DNA of 64,000 bases from DATAZK01 sp965199805. Lineage in GTDB: Bacteria; Actinomycetota; Actinomycetes; Frankiales; Frankiaceae. The position numbers and the translations under genes are program-made. Positions within the stretch are counted from its first letter, which is position 1; every line of letters begins with the position of its first letter. The stretch lies in the NCBI GenBank assembly GCA_965199805.1, contig CBDATO010000001.1, forward strand, positions 1,984,001 to 2,048,000, given 5' to 3'. The notes below the pieces were generated by a model. The model saw only the letters and a list, made by a program, of their open reading frames with translations, did not search any database and had not been told where the DNA came from. This document shows positions 1 to 7,749 of this stretch, piece by piece.

Positions 1-603
1 CGCAAGCGCGTGGTGCCGATCGTGCTGCTGGTGCTGCTCGCGCTGGCCGCCTGGCTCATCGGGGTCGGGGTCGGCCACATCCCCGGCCGCAGCGGTCCGG
101 GCGCCCGGGCGGGCGAGCAGCCCAACCCGACGAGCACCGGCCGCCAGCTCAGCCTGCTGCCCACCGGCGTCAACGCCTTCGACCCCGAGGGCGACAGCCA
201 GGAGAACCCGACCGAGGTGCCGGCCGCGTTCGACGGCAACCTCGCCACGGCCTGGCACACCGAGCAGTACTACTTGAGCCAGTGGGCGGGCAGCCCGACG
301 AAGACGGGGGTCGGCCTGGTGGTCGACCTGGGCAAGCCGGTCGACGTCACGCAGGTCAAGCTGACCTTCACCCAGCCCGGGGTGGTCGCGGAGCTGCGCT
401 GGGCCGACACGTACGGGGCGAGCCTGGACGGCTACACGGTGGCCGCGAACTCGGGGGCCACGCCACCCGCCGTGCAGACGCTGACGCCCCGTACCGGCGC
501 GCACCAGTACTGGCTGGTCTGGCTGACCCAGCTGCCGCGGGTGTCGGAGGACAACGGGGGCACCTACACGGCCGCGCTCTCGGAGATGGCCTTCTACGGA
601 TGA
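1..603 (+). CDS. C-terminal part of a membrane protein with an extracytoplasmic discoidin-like domain (5' truncated by window)
   Basis: The frame is open from base 1 and ends at TGA 601-603, so only the last 200 residues of a longer protein are visible. A basic RKR precedes one strongly hydrophobic helix (visible residues about 4-25). A Gly/Pro-rich linker follows, then a beta-rich domain with the FDGNLATAWHTE and VVDLGKPVDVTQVKL patterns of F5/8 type C (discoidin-like) folds. The orientation is therefore cytoplasmic N-terminus and external C-terminus. In actinobacteria the gene before trxB is often a MurJ-linked pseudokinase or kinase with such an external domain, so the missing part may be kinase-like; this is inference. 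The domain call rests on pattern only. Confidence 0.6.
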   Translation, partial: RKRVVPIVLLVLLALAAWLIGVGVGHIPGRSGPGARAGEQPNPTSTGRQLSLLPTGVNAFDPEGDSQENPTEVPAAFDGNLATAWHTEQYYLSQWAGSPTKTGVGLVVDLGKPVDVTQVKLTFTQPGVVAELRWADTYGASLDGYTVAANSGATPPAVQTLTPRTGAHQYWLVWLTQLPRVSEDNGGTYTAALSEMAFYG

Positions 604-645
604 CGCATGTCGCCCGGTCGGTGTGTTAGTGCACCCGCCACCCGT

Positions 646-672
646 GGGAATGACCTTTATCTACGATCCGTT
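646..672 (+). promoter_or_regulatory. Sigma-R/SigH-type promoter of trxBA
   Basis: GGGAAT at 646-651 and GTT at 670-672 are separated by exactly 18 bases. This is the consensus of thiol-stress ECF sigma factors (Streptomyces SigR, mycobacterial SigH), whose best-known target is trxBA. It lies 96 bases before the GTG start of trxB. Seen in sequence; the sigma-factor assignment comes from family knowledge. Confidence 0.75.
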
Positions 673-768
673 CTAGCCCCCGACGCCCTCGGCACGCTGG
701 GCCGGGGTCATCAACCCGAGGCTCAGCAGTTTCGTCGGGCCTCAGCAGTTCGAGAAGACGGAGACCAC

Positions 769-1803
769 GTGACCGACACCGAGAGCGCAGCCACCACGCC
801 GGCCCCTGAGGTCCGCGAGGTGGTGATCATCGGATCCGGCCCGTCCGGTTACACGGCAGCGGTCTACACCGCCCGTGCAAACATGAAGCCGCTGGTCTTC
901 GAGGGTGCCGTCACCGCTGGTGGCGCGCTCATGCAGACCACCGAGGTGGAGAACTTCCCGGGCTTCCGCGACGGCATCATGGGCCCCACGCTCATGGACG
1001 AGATGCGCGCCCAGGCGGAGCGCTTCGGGGCCGAGCTGGTGCCCGACGACGTCATCGAGGTCGACCTCCGGGCCACCCCGAAGGTCATCCGTACGCACGA
1101 GGGCACCGTGCTGGCCCACACCGTCATCGTCGCCACCGGCTCGCAGTGGCGCACCCTCGGCCTGCCCGGCGAGGAGCGCCTGTTCGCCCACGGCGTCTCC
1201 GCGTGTGCCACCTGTGACGGGTTCTTCTTCCGTGACCAGGACATCGCGGTCGTCGGCGGCGGCGACTCCGCCGTCGAGGAGGCGACGTTCCTCACGCGCT
1301 TCGCGAAGAGCGTCACGATGGTCCACCGTCGCGACTCGCTCCGCGCCAGCGCGATCATGCAGGAGCGTGCCTTCGCCAACGACAAGGTCCGCTTCATGTG
1401 GGACACCGTGATCGACGACGTCCTGGGTGACACGTCGATGACCGGCCTGCGGGTGCGTGACATCAACACGGGCGAGACCCGCGACGAGCCGTTCACCGGC
1501 CTGTTCCTCGCGATCGGCCACGACCCGCGGTCCGACCTCTTCAAGGGTCAGCTCGCCATGGACGACGAGGGCTACATCATCGTCTCGTCGCCTTCCACGG
1601 CTACCAACATCCCGGGAGTGTTCGCCGCCGGAGACGTCGTCGACCACACCTACAAGCAGGCGATCACCGCTGCCGGCACCGGCTGTGCGGCGGCTCTTGA
1701 CGCCGAGCGCTACCTGAGCGACATGGAGAACGGCCTGGACCCTACGGCGGCGCCTGAGGCGCCCCCGGTCCAGGTCGACTCCCTCGCCGGCGCCACCAAC
1801 TGA
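769..1803 (+). CDS. trxB: Thioredoxin-disulfide reductase
   Basis: FAD/NADPH-dependent reductase that reduces thioredoxin in the cytoplasm. The 344-residue product has the usual length. It shows the FAD-binding GSGPSG near residues 22-27, the redox CATC (Cys146 and Cys149), the NADPH-binding GGGDSAVEE near 163 and a C-terminal FAD GVFAAGDV motif. I chose GTG 769 because the preceding in-frame sequence back to 607 holds the promoter and does not look coding. A purine-rich ACGGAGA sits just upstream. trxA follows after 39 bases and the two are probably cotranscribed from the sigma-R-type promoter at 646-672. Confidence 0.95.
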   Translation: MTDTESAATTPAPEVREVVIIGSGPSGYTAAVYTARANMKPLVFEGAVTAGGALMQTTEVENFPGFRDGIMGPTLMDEMRAQAERFGAELVPDDVIEVDLRATPKVIRTHEGTVLAHTVIVATGSQWRTLGLPGEERLFAHGVSACATCDGFFFRDQDIAVVGGGDSAVEEATFLTRFAKSVTMVHRRDSLRASAIMQERAFANDKVRFMWDTVIDDVLGDTSMTGLRVRDINTGETRDEPFTGLFLAIGHDPRSDLFKGQLAMDDEGYIIVSSPSTATNIPGVFAAGDVVDHTYKQAITAAGTGCAAALDAERYLSDMENGLDPTAAPEAPPVQVDSLAGATN

Positions 1804-1842
1804 CCTGCCCGCCCCTTCCGTTCGACCGACTGGAGACACCAG

Positions 1843-2166
1843 ATGAGCAACACCACGGCCGTCACCGACGCCACGTTCAAGGACGAGGTGCTGGCCAGCG
1901 AGCTGCCGGTCCTCGTCGACTTCTGGGCCGAGTGGTGCGGGCCCTGCAAGATGGTCGGCCCGGTGCTCGAGGAGATCGCCGCCGAGCACTCCGAGAAGCT
2001 GCGCATCGTCAAGCTGAACATCGACGAGAACCCCGAGGTCGCCCGGCAGTACGGGATCATGTCGATCCCGACGATGTCGGTCTTCGTCGGCGGCGAGGTC
2101 GCCAAGAGCATCGTCGGCGCCAAGCCGAAGGCCGCTCTCCTGCGTGACCTCGAGGGCTACGTCTAA
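1843..2166 (+). CDS. trxA: Thioredoxin
   Basis: Small 107-residue cytoplasmic dithiol protein carrying the canonical WCGPC active site (Cys32, Cys35) inside FWAEWCGPCKM. It also has the conserved cis-proline segment MSIPT and a final glycine-rich strand. It is the electron acceptor of the preceding thioredoxin reductase. A GGAGA ribosome-binding site lies 6 bases before ATG 1843. A strong hairpin at 2217-2252 follows the gene and probably ends the trxBA transcript. Confidence 0.96.
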   Translation: MSNTTAVTDATFKDEVLASELPVLVDFWAEWCGPCKMVGPVLEEIAAEHSEKLRIVKLNIDENPEVARQYGIMSIPTMSVFVGGEVAKSIVGAKPKAALLRDLEGYV

Positions 2167-2216
2167 ATCGCCTCAGGGTCGGGTCCGGGTTCCCCGGGCC
2201 GGCCCGGACACGTCCT

Positions 2217-2252
2217 GCAGCGCCTGCGACCGGTGACGGCCGCAGGCGCTGC
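2217..2252 (+). terminator. Hairpin downstream of trxA
   Basis: Perfect 12-bp inverted repeat, GCAGCGCCTGCG at 2217-2228 and its complement at 2241-2252, with a 12-base loop. No T-run follows, which is common for actinobacterial terminators. It lies 50 bases past the trxA stop and ahead of the amidase gene. Confidence 0.7.
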
Positions 2253-2412
2253 GGCGTTGTGCCGACCGAAGGACGCGGACGGCAGTTGGCCGCCGGCTGT
2301 CCGGAAGGCCGTCCGCCGGTCGTTAAGCTGACCGAGGCGCGCGAGCAGAGGCCCACCACCGCCGCTCGATCGCGCCGCACCACCGAGACGCTCCCTGTTT
2401 GCCGGAAGGCGG

Positions 2413-3549
2413 ATGACGCCCACCGTGTCGCTTTTTCGTCGGGGTTCCAAAGGCCCTGCTGTCACCCATCTCCGCCTGCAGCTGACCGATCTCGGGATGC
2501 TGCCACCGGGGGGCGGCTCCGCCGACGACTTCGACGACTCCGTCGACCAGGCCGTCCGGCGGCTGCAGCAGTCACGCGGGCTGATCGTCGACGGGGTGGT
2601 CGGTCCGAGTACGGCGGAGGCCCTCCAGGAGGCCACGTACCGGCTGGGCGGCCGGCTGCTCTACCGCCGCATCTCGAACCCGTACGTCGGCGACGACGTG
2701 CAGGAGCTGCAGTCCCGGCTCGCCGACATGGGCTACGACGTCGGCCGCTGCGACAGCGTCTTCGGCCGGCGCACGGAGGACGCGCTGCGCGAGTTCCAGC
2801 GCGACCGCGGCCTGGTGAACGACGGCTGCTGCGGCCCCGTCACGTTGCGCGAGCTGGCGCGGCTTCCACCGCGGGCGTTCGGCGGACGGCCGTACGAGCT
2901 TCGCGAGTCTGAGAAGCTGCGCGGCGCCGGTCCGTCGCTCGCAGGCAAGACGGTCGTGCTCGACCCGGGCCACGGCGCCAGCGACACCGGCTGGTCGGCG
3001 GGCGCGCTGAACGAGCGCGACATCGTGGCCGATCTCGCCAACCAGCTCGAGGGACGTCTGCAGGCCGTCGGCGTCAACGCCGCGCTCACCCACCCGTACG
3101 ACGCCAACCCCGACGAGGCCGAGCGGGCCCGCTTCGCGAATGCGCAGAACGCCGACCTGCTGGTCAGCCTGCACTGCGACGGCCAGCTGTCACCGGCGTG
3201 CAACGGCGTGGCCAGCTACTACTTCGGCACCTACCGCACGTCCTCGGTGGTCGGGGAGCGCTTCGCCGATCTGGTGCAACGCGAGGTGGTGGCCCGTACC
3301 GACCTGCTCGACTGCCGGTCGCACCCGAAGAGCTGGCCGCTGCTGCGGGCCACCACGATGCCGGCCGTACGCCTGGAGCTCGGCTACCTGACCAACGCGC
3401 ACGACGCCGCAGCGCTCGGCTCGCCGGACTTCCGGGCCGCCGTGGCCGAGGCCATCCTGGCGGCCGTACAACGCATTTTCCTGCCCATCGAGCTCGATCC
3501 CCCGACGGGCACCTTCCGGCTGCCCAGAAACCTCCGACAGGTCGGCTGA
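2413..3549 (+). CDS. cwlM: CwlM-type N-acetylmuramoyl-L-alanine amidase with two peptidoglycan-binding domains
   Basis: 378 residues: two PG_binding_1 modules (about 10-75 and 90-155), then an Amidase_3 domain (about 178-350). The zinc and catalytic residues of Amidase_3 all appear present: His187 in DPGHG, Glu201 in NERDIV, His254 in SLHCDG and Glu322 in RLELGYLTN. There is no signal peptide, as in mycobacterial CwlM, a cytoplasmic PknB substrate that stimulates MurA. Gene position (after trxA, before the GNAT gene and parB) is that of cwlM. GGAAGG lies 3 bases before ATG 2413; GTG 2425 is an alternative start. Whether it is a working amidase or a regulator cannot be decided here. Confidence 0.85.
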   Translation: MTPTVSLFRRGSKGPAVTHLRLQLTDLGMLPPGGGSADDFDDSVDQAVRRLQQSRGLIVDGVVGPSTAEALQEATYRLGGRLLYRRISNPYVGDDVQELQSRLADMGYDVGRCDSVFGRRTEDALREFQRDRGLVNDGCCGPVTLRELARLPPRAFGGRPYELRESEKLRGAGPSLAGKTVVLDPGHGASDTGWSAGALNERDIVADLANQLEGRLQAVGVNAALTHPYDANPDEAERARFANAQNADLLVSLHCDGQLSPACNGVASYYFGTYRTSSVVGERFADLVQREVVARTDLLDCRSHPKSWPLLRATTMPAVRLELGYLTNAHDAAALGSPDFRAAVAEAILAAVQRIFLPIELDPPTGTFRLPRNLRQVG

Positions 3550-3565
3550 GGCCCCGCGAGGCCCG

Positions 3566-4219
3566 TCAGCTCGGCTGACCCACCGGCCGCAGCCCCGACG
3601 GGCGCAGGCCGGGACGGAGCATCTCCGGCGTCATGGAGCCGAGCAGACGCTCCAGGGCGACCTCGACGTCCTCCCGCCAGGTGGCGGTGCTCTTCAGCTC
3701 GAGCCGCAGCCGGGGCCAGCGGTGATGCGGCCGGACGGTCTTGAAGCCCACGGCGAGCAGATGGTCGGCGGGCAGCAGGCAGGCGCCGGGCTTGTTCTGC
3801 GCGTCGCCGAAGGCCTCGATGGCGCGTACGCCCCTGCGCAGCAGATCCTTCGCGATGCTCTGCACGAGGACGCGACCGAGCCCCTGACCAGCGAAGTCCT
3901 CGACGATCGCCCCCGTCATGAGCAGCACCGCGTCGGCGCTGACCGGGCTGGTGGGGAAGGCGACGGCCCGCGGGATGTACGCGGGGGGCGCGAACAGGGC
4001 GAAGCCGGCCGGCACCCCGTCGACGTAGACGACCTTGCCGCACGAGCCCCAGTCCAGCAGCGTCGCAGAGACCCAGGCCTCCTTCTCGAAGGCGGCGTCG
4101 CCGTTGTCCTCGGCGCGGGCGCGCGACACCGGGTCGAGCTCCCAGAAGACGCATTTGCGGCACTTGACCGGCAGGTCGTCGAGGTTGTCCAACGTGACGT
4201 TGGCGACCCGCCGGCTCAC
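3566..4219 (-). CDS. GNAT-family N-acetyltransferase
   Basis: About 217 residues, convergent with cwlM. The N-terminus carries CRKCVFWELDP, typical of the small acetyltransferase conserved between cwlM and parB in actinobacteria (Rv3916c-like). The acetyl-CoA-binding region of the GNAT fold is seen as EDFAGQGLGRVLVQSI (Q/R-x-x-G-x-G/A). The substrate is unknown. I propose GTG 4217-4219, just before the conserved sequence; no clear Shine-Dalgarno is visible there and the frame stays open far upstream, so the start is uncertain. It runs against the downstream aminotransferase gene, from which it is divergently transcribed. Confidence 0.75.
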   Translation of the reverse strand: MSRRVANVTLDNLDDLPVKCRKCVFWELDPVSRARAEDNGDAAFEKEAWVSATLLDWGSCGKVVYVDGVPAGFALFAPPAYIPRAVAFPTSPVSADAVLLMTGAIVEDFAGQGLGRVLVQSIAKDLLRRGVRAIEAFGDAQNKPGACLLPADHLLAVGFKTVRPHHRWPRLRLELKSTATWREDVEVALERLLGSMTPEMLRPGLRPSGLRPVGQPS

Positions 4220-4363
4220 CGGCCGACCCGCCCCGCCGTGCGCAGCGCATCCACGAAGGACCAGGATAGGCGCTCCCGGCAAGAGGCAGCGGCCCTGCGC
4301 CGCGCAGAAGCCTGATCCGTATGGGCGATTATTCAAAGGGCTTGCGGCGCCGACTCGGTTACC

Positions 4364-5683
4364 GTGGAAATCATGTCGGCGACCTCGCTCGACCCGTACG
4401 TCGGTCGATACGCAACGCGCACCCGCGGTATGACGGCGAGCGAGATCCGAGCTCTCTTCGCCGTCGCGAGCCGGCCGGAGGTGGTCAGCCTCGCCGGCGG
4501 TTCCCCGTACACCGCAGCCCTCCCCCTGGATGCGGTCGGGTCGCTGCTCGAGAAGCTGGTCGCCGACATGGGCGCCGTCGCGCTCAACTACAGCACCGGC
4601 CAGGGCGACCCCCACCTGCGCGAGCAGATCTGCGAGGTCATGACCACTGTCGGCATCACCGCGTCGCCGGACGACGTCGTGGTCACCGTCGGCAGCCAGC
4701 AGGCGCTCGACCTCATCTCCCGGGTGTTCCTCGACCCGGGTGACGTCGTGCTCGCCGAGGCGCCGAGCTACGTGGGCGCCCTCGGCACGTTCCAGTCGGC
4801 GCAGGCCGAGGTGGTCCACATCGCGATGGACTCCGACGGGCTGATCCCGCAAGCGCTGCGCGAGACCATCGCCGCGTGCAATCGTGCAGGTCAGACCATC
4901 AAGTTCCTCTACGTGATCCCGAATTACCACAACCCGGCGGGCGTCTCGCTGAGCCTTGCGCGCCGCCAGGAGATCCTCGCGATCGCCGACGAGGCCGACC
5001 TGCTGATCGTGGAGGACGACCCGTACGGCCTGCTCGGCTTCGACGAGGAGCCGTTCCGCGCCATGCGGGCCGACGCCCCCGAGCGCGTGCTCTACCTCGG
5101 CACCTTCAGCAAGACCATCGCGCCGGGGCTGCGGGTCGGCTGGGTGCTGGCGCCGCACGGTGCCCGCGAGAAGCTGGTCCTCGCCAGCGAGGCGCAGATC
5201 CTGTGTCCCCCGACCTTCAACCAGCTCGCCATCTCCCGCTACCTCGACACCCAGCCGTGGCTGGAGCAGGTCAAGACGTTCCGGGAGATCTACCGCGAGC
5301 GGCGGGATGCCCTGCTGGAGTCGTTGACGTCCGCGCTGCCGTCCACCTGCACGTGGACCGTGCCGACCGGCGGCTTCTACGTCTGGGTGACCCTGCCGGA
5401 GGGCCTCGACGCCAAGGCGATGCAGGCCCGGGCGGTCGCGGCCCGGGTGGCCTACGTCCCCGGCATCGCGTTCTTCGCCGACGGCAACGGCCGCCGCAAC
5501 CTGCGGCTGTCCTACTGCTTCCCACCGCCCGACCGGATCCGGGAGGGCGTCCGGCGGCTGTCGGGCGTGCTGGCGGAGGAGCTCGAGCTGCTCGAGACGT
5601 TCGGCCCGGTCAGCAGCCGCACGGGTGCTGCCGGTGGCCGGCGCTCCGGTGCCTCCGACGGTCCGACCCCCGAGCTGGCATGA
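4364..5683 (+). CDS. PLP-dependent aminotransferase (class I/II, 2-aminoadipate/MocR-like fold)
   Basis: About 439 residues with the class I/II aminotransferase pattern: SLAGGSPY near the N-terminus, YSTGQGDPHLREQI, VVTVGSQQALDLI, VIPNYHNPAGVSL, VEDDPYG and the PLP-binding lysine (Lys250) in LGTFSKTIAPGLRVGW. There is no fused GntR domain. The set resembles LysN-type 2-aminoadipate or aromatic aminotransferases; the true substrate is unknown. GTG 4364 or ATG 4373 may start the protein; neither has a good Shine-Dalgarno, and TACCGT at 4360-4365 could be a -10 element of a near-leaderless message. Its TGA overlaps the ddl start (ATGA), so the two are coupled. Confidence 0.85.
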   Translation: MEIMSATSLDPYVGRYATRTRGMTASEIRALFAVASRPEVVSLAGGSPYTAALPLDAVGSLLEKLVADMGAVALNYSTGQGDPHLREQICEVMTTVGITASPDDVVVTVGSQQALDLISRVFLDPGDVVLAEAPSYVGALGTFQSAQAEVVHIAMDSDGLIPQALRETIAACNRAGQTIKFLYVIPNYHNPAGVSLSLARRQEILAIADEADLLIVEDDPYGLLGFDEEPFRAMRADAPERVLYLGTFSKTIAPGLRVGWVLAPHGAREKLVLASEAQILCPPTFNQLAISRYLDTQPWLEQVKTFREIYRERRDALLESLTSALPSTCTWTVPTGGFYVWVTLPEGLDAKAMQARAVAARVAYVPGIAFFADGNGRRNLRLSYCFPPPDRIREGVRRLSGVLAEELELLETFGPVSSRTGAAGGRRSGASDGPTPELA

Positions 5684-6639
5684 CCGAAATCGAACGTGTG
5701 TTCGTATTGGCCGGTGGTCTGTCGGTCGAGCGTGACGTATCGCTGCGCAGCGGGCGCCGGGTGGCCGATGCCCTCCGCAGCATCGGCCTCGAGGCGGTGC
5801 TGCTCGACTCCGACGCCGCGCTGATCCCCCGGCTGCAGGACGAGACCCCCGACGCCGTCTTCATCGCGCTGCACGGCGGCCCGGGCGAGGACGGCGCCTT
5901 GCGCGGCGTGCTGGACCTGATGCAGGTGCCGTACGCCGGCTCCCCCGCCCACGCTTGCCGGCTCGCCTTCGACAAGCCGACGGCGAAGACGCTCGTCAAG
6001 GCGGCGGGCGTCCGAACGCCGGACTGGCTGGCCCTGCCGCACGCCACGTTCCGCGAGCTGGGGGCCTCCCTGGTGATCGCCGAGCTGGTGGGCCGGCTCG
6101 GCCTGCCGCTCATGGTCAAGCCGGCCCGGGGCGGCTCCGCGCTCGGGGCCAGCATCGTCACCGACGCCGCCGATCTGCCCGGCGCCCTCGTGGCGAGCTT
6201 CGGCTACGACGACACGGCGCTGATCGAGCGCTTCGTCGTGGGCACCGAGATCACGGTCGCGGTCATCGACACCGGCGACGGCCCGTACGCCCTGCCCGCC
6301 GTGGAGATCGACGCCCTGGGTGGTCCGTACGATTACGCGGCTCGCTACACGGCCGGCACCACCGAGTTCTACGCACCGGCCCGCATCAGCGCCGAGGCCG
6401 CCGAGGAGGCGGCTCGCGATGCCGTCACCGTCCATCGCGCACTTGGCCTGGTCGACATCAGCCGTACCGACTGCATCGTCGACGAGCAGGGCCAGGTGCA
6501 CTTCCTCGAGGTCAACGTCTCCCCGGGCATGACGGAGACCAGCCTCTTCCCGCTGGCAGTGGCTGCCGTCGGCATCGACCTCGGCGTCATCTGCCGTGAC
6601 CTGTTGCAGGCGGCCCGGAGCCGGTCCGCCCGTCCGTAG
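5680..6639 (+). CDS. ddl: D-alanine--D-alanine ligase-type ATP-grasp enzyme
   Basis: 319 residues with the Ddl/ATP-grasp layout. The N-terminal domain has GGLSVERDVSLRSG and ALHGGPGEDG. The central ATP-grasp loop is KPARGGSALG, followed by the metal-binding end FLEVNVSPGMTETSLFP. It would join two D-alanines for peptidoglycan precursors, or a related amino-acid pair. The start ATG 5680 overlaps the aminotransferase stop, so translation is coupled. An aminotransferase in front of a ligase suggests the pair may make and use one specific amino acid, but this is inference. A strong hairpin at 6658 ends the gene. Confidence 0.85.
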   Translation: MTEIERVFVLAGGLSVERDVSLRSGRRVADALRSIGLEAVLLDSDAALIPRLQDETPDAVFIALHGGPGEDGALRGVLDLMQVPYAGSPAHACRLAFDKPTAKTLVKAAGVRTPDWLALPHATFRELGASLVIAELVGRLGLPLMVKPARGGSALGASIVTDAADLPGALVASFGYDDTALIERFVVGTEITVAVIDTGDGPYALPAVEIDALGGPYDYAARYTAGTTEFYAPARISAEAAEEAARDAVTVHRALGLVDISRTDCIVDEQGQVHFLEVNVSPGMTETSLFPLAVAAVGIDLGVICRDLLQAARSRSARP

Positions 6640-6657
6640 CAGCTGTCGAGCACGACG

Positions 6658-6704
6658 AAGGCCGGGCCCGCCGGTCCCCTGAGGGACGGCGGGCCCGGCC
6701 TTTT
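6658..6704. terminator. Bidirectional terminator between ddl and parB
   Basis: Long GC-rich hairpin: the left arm starts AAGGCCGGGCCCGCCG (6658) and the right arm ends CGGGCCCGGCCTT (6702), followed by TT. It carries T-runs on both strands and sits between the convergent genes ddl and parB, so it can serve both. Confidence 0.85.
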
Positions 6705-6720
6705 CGCTCGTGGCTGGTGG

Positions 6721-7749
6721 TCAGGCCCAGCTGGGCGGCTCGGGTGCCATCGCCGTGACGATGCGCTCCAGGTCGTCGAACGATCCGAATTCGACGGTGA
6801 TACGCCCCTTCGACCTGCCCATCTCCACCTTGACGCGCGTTTCGAGGCACTCGGAGAGCCGGTTGGCGACCTCGTCGAGCCCCGGAGGGGGAGTCCGGGG
6901 CGTGCGACGCCGTGGCGTCTTGCCCGGGCCCGCCATGGCGGCGAGCTCCTCCACCGCGCGCACCGAGAGCCCCTCGGCCACGATGCGGGCCGCCATCTGC
7001 TCCTGCTGCTCCGGGGTGGCGAAGCCGAGGAGCGCCCGGGCGTGCCCCGCGCTGAGCACGCCGGCGGCCACCCGGCGCTGGACCGCCGGGGGGAGTCCGA
7101 GCAGCCGGATGGTGTTGGTGATGTGCGAGCGTGACCGGCCCACTCGTGCGGCGAGCTGCTCGTGCGTGCAGTCGAAGTCGGTCAGCAGCTGGGTGTACGC
7201 GGCTGCCTCCTCCAGCGCGTGCAGCTGCTCGCGGTGCAGGTTCTCCAGCAGCGCGTCACGCAGCAGGTCGTCGTCCTCGGTGTGGCGGACGATCGCGGGC
7301 ACGTGGTCGAGCCCGGCCAGCTGGGCGGCCCGCCAGCGGCGCTCGCCCATGATGAGCTCGTAGCCGGTCGTCGGGGTCCCCCGCACGACGATCGGCTGCA
7401 GGATGCCGACCTCACGGATGCTCGCCGCGAGCTCTTCCAGGGCGCTCTCGTCGAAATCGGACCGCGGCTGACGCGGATTCGGCCCGATCAGCGCGACTGG
7501 CACGCTGCGGAACTCCCCCACTACAGCGCCCGAGTCCCCGGTCGTGGAGATCTCGTGGCTCTCGGCGATGCCTTGGACGGGCACGGACGCCACATCCGGC
7601 AGCACGATGACCTCCGAAGCTGCTGCAGCAGGCTCCGGCGCCACCGTGACCGGCTCGGCAACCGGCGGGGCACTCACAGGCGGACGGGCCGCCGGTGGCG
7701 CGATGAGGGCTCCGAGCCCCCGGCCGAGACCACGCGGTTTGGTCGTCAT
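6721..7749 (-). CDS. parB: Chromosome-partitioning protein ParB
   Basis: 342 residues. The N-terminus MTTKPRGLGRGLGALI is typical of actinobacterial ParB. The CTPase/ParB motifs follow: LIGPNPRQPR, IVVRGTPTTGYELIMGERRW (box I/II) and a helix-turn-helix in the middle (QLAARVGRSRSHITNTIRLL). A C-terminal dimerisation domain ends in GRITVEFGSFDDLERI. It binds parS sites, two of which lie in the upstream parA gene at 7828 and 8680, loads as a clamp and works with ParA and SMC to segregate the origin. The start overlaps the parA stop by four bases (ATGA). Confidence 0.96.
   Translation of the reverse strand: MTTKPRGLGRGLGALIAPPAARPPVSAPPVAEPVTVAPEPAAAASEVIVLPDVASVPVQGIAESHEISTTGDSGAVVGEFRSVPVALIGPNPRQPRSDFDESALEELAASIREVGILQPIVVRGTPTTGYELIMGERRWRAAQLAGLDHVPAIVRHTEDDDLLRDALLENLHREQLHALEEAAAYTQLLTDFDCTHEQLAARVGRSRSHITNTIRLLGLPPAVQRRVAAGVLSAGHARALLGFATPEQQEQMAARIVAEGLSVRAVEELAAMAGPGKTPRRRTPRTPPPGLDEVANRLSECLETRVKVEMGRSKGRITVEFGSFDDLERIVTAMAPEPPSWA

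Noticed and set aside
742..1989. 415-codon minus-strand frame over trxB and trxA
   Set aside because: Antisense to certain genes; composition is that of a shadow frame.
3565..3579. Terminator between cwlM and the GNAT gene
   Set aside because: GTCAGC-TCG-GCTGAC is only six base pairs with a three-base loop and lies on the GNAT stop codon; too weak to call.
3566..5158. GNAT gene extended upstream to 530 codons
   Set aside because: The extra N-terminal part is antisense to the aminotransferase gene and shows no domain; the conserved acetyltransferase begins near 4219.
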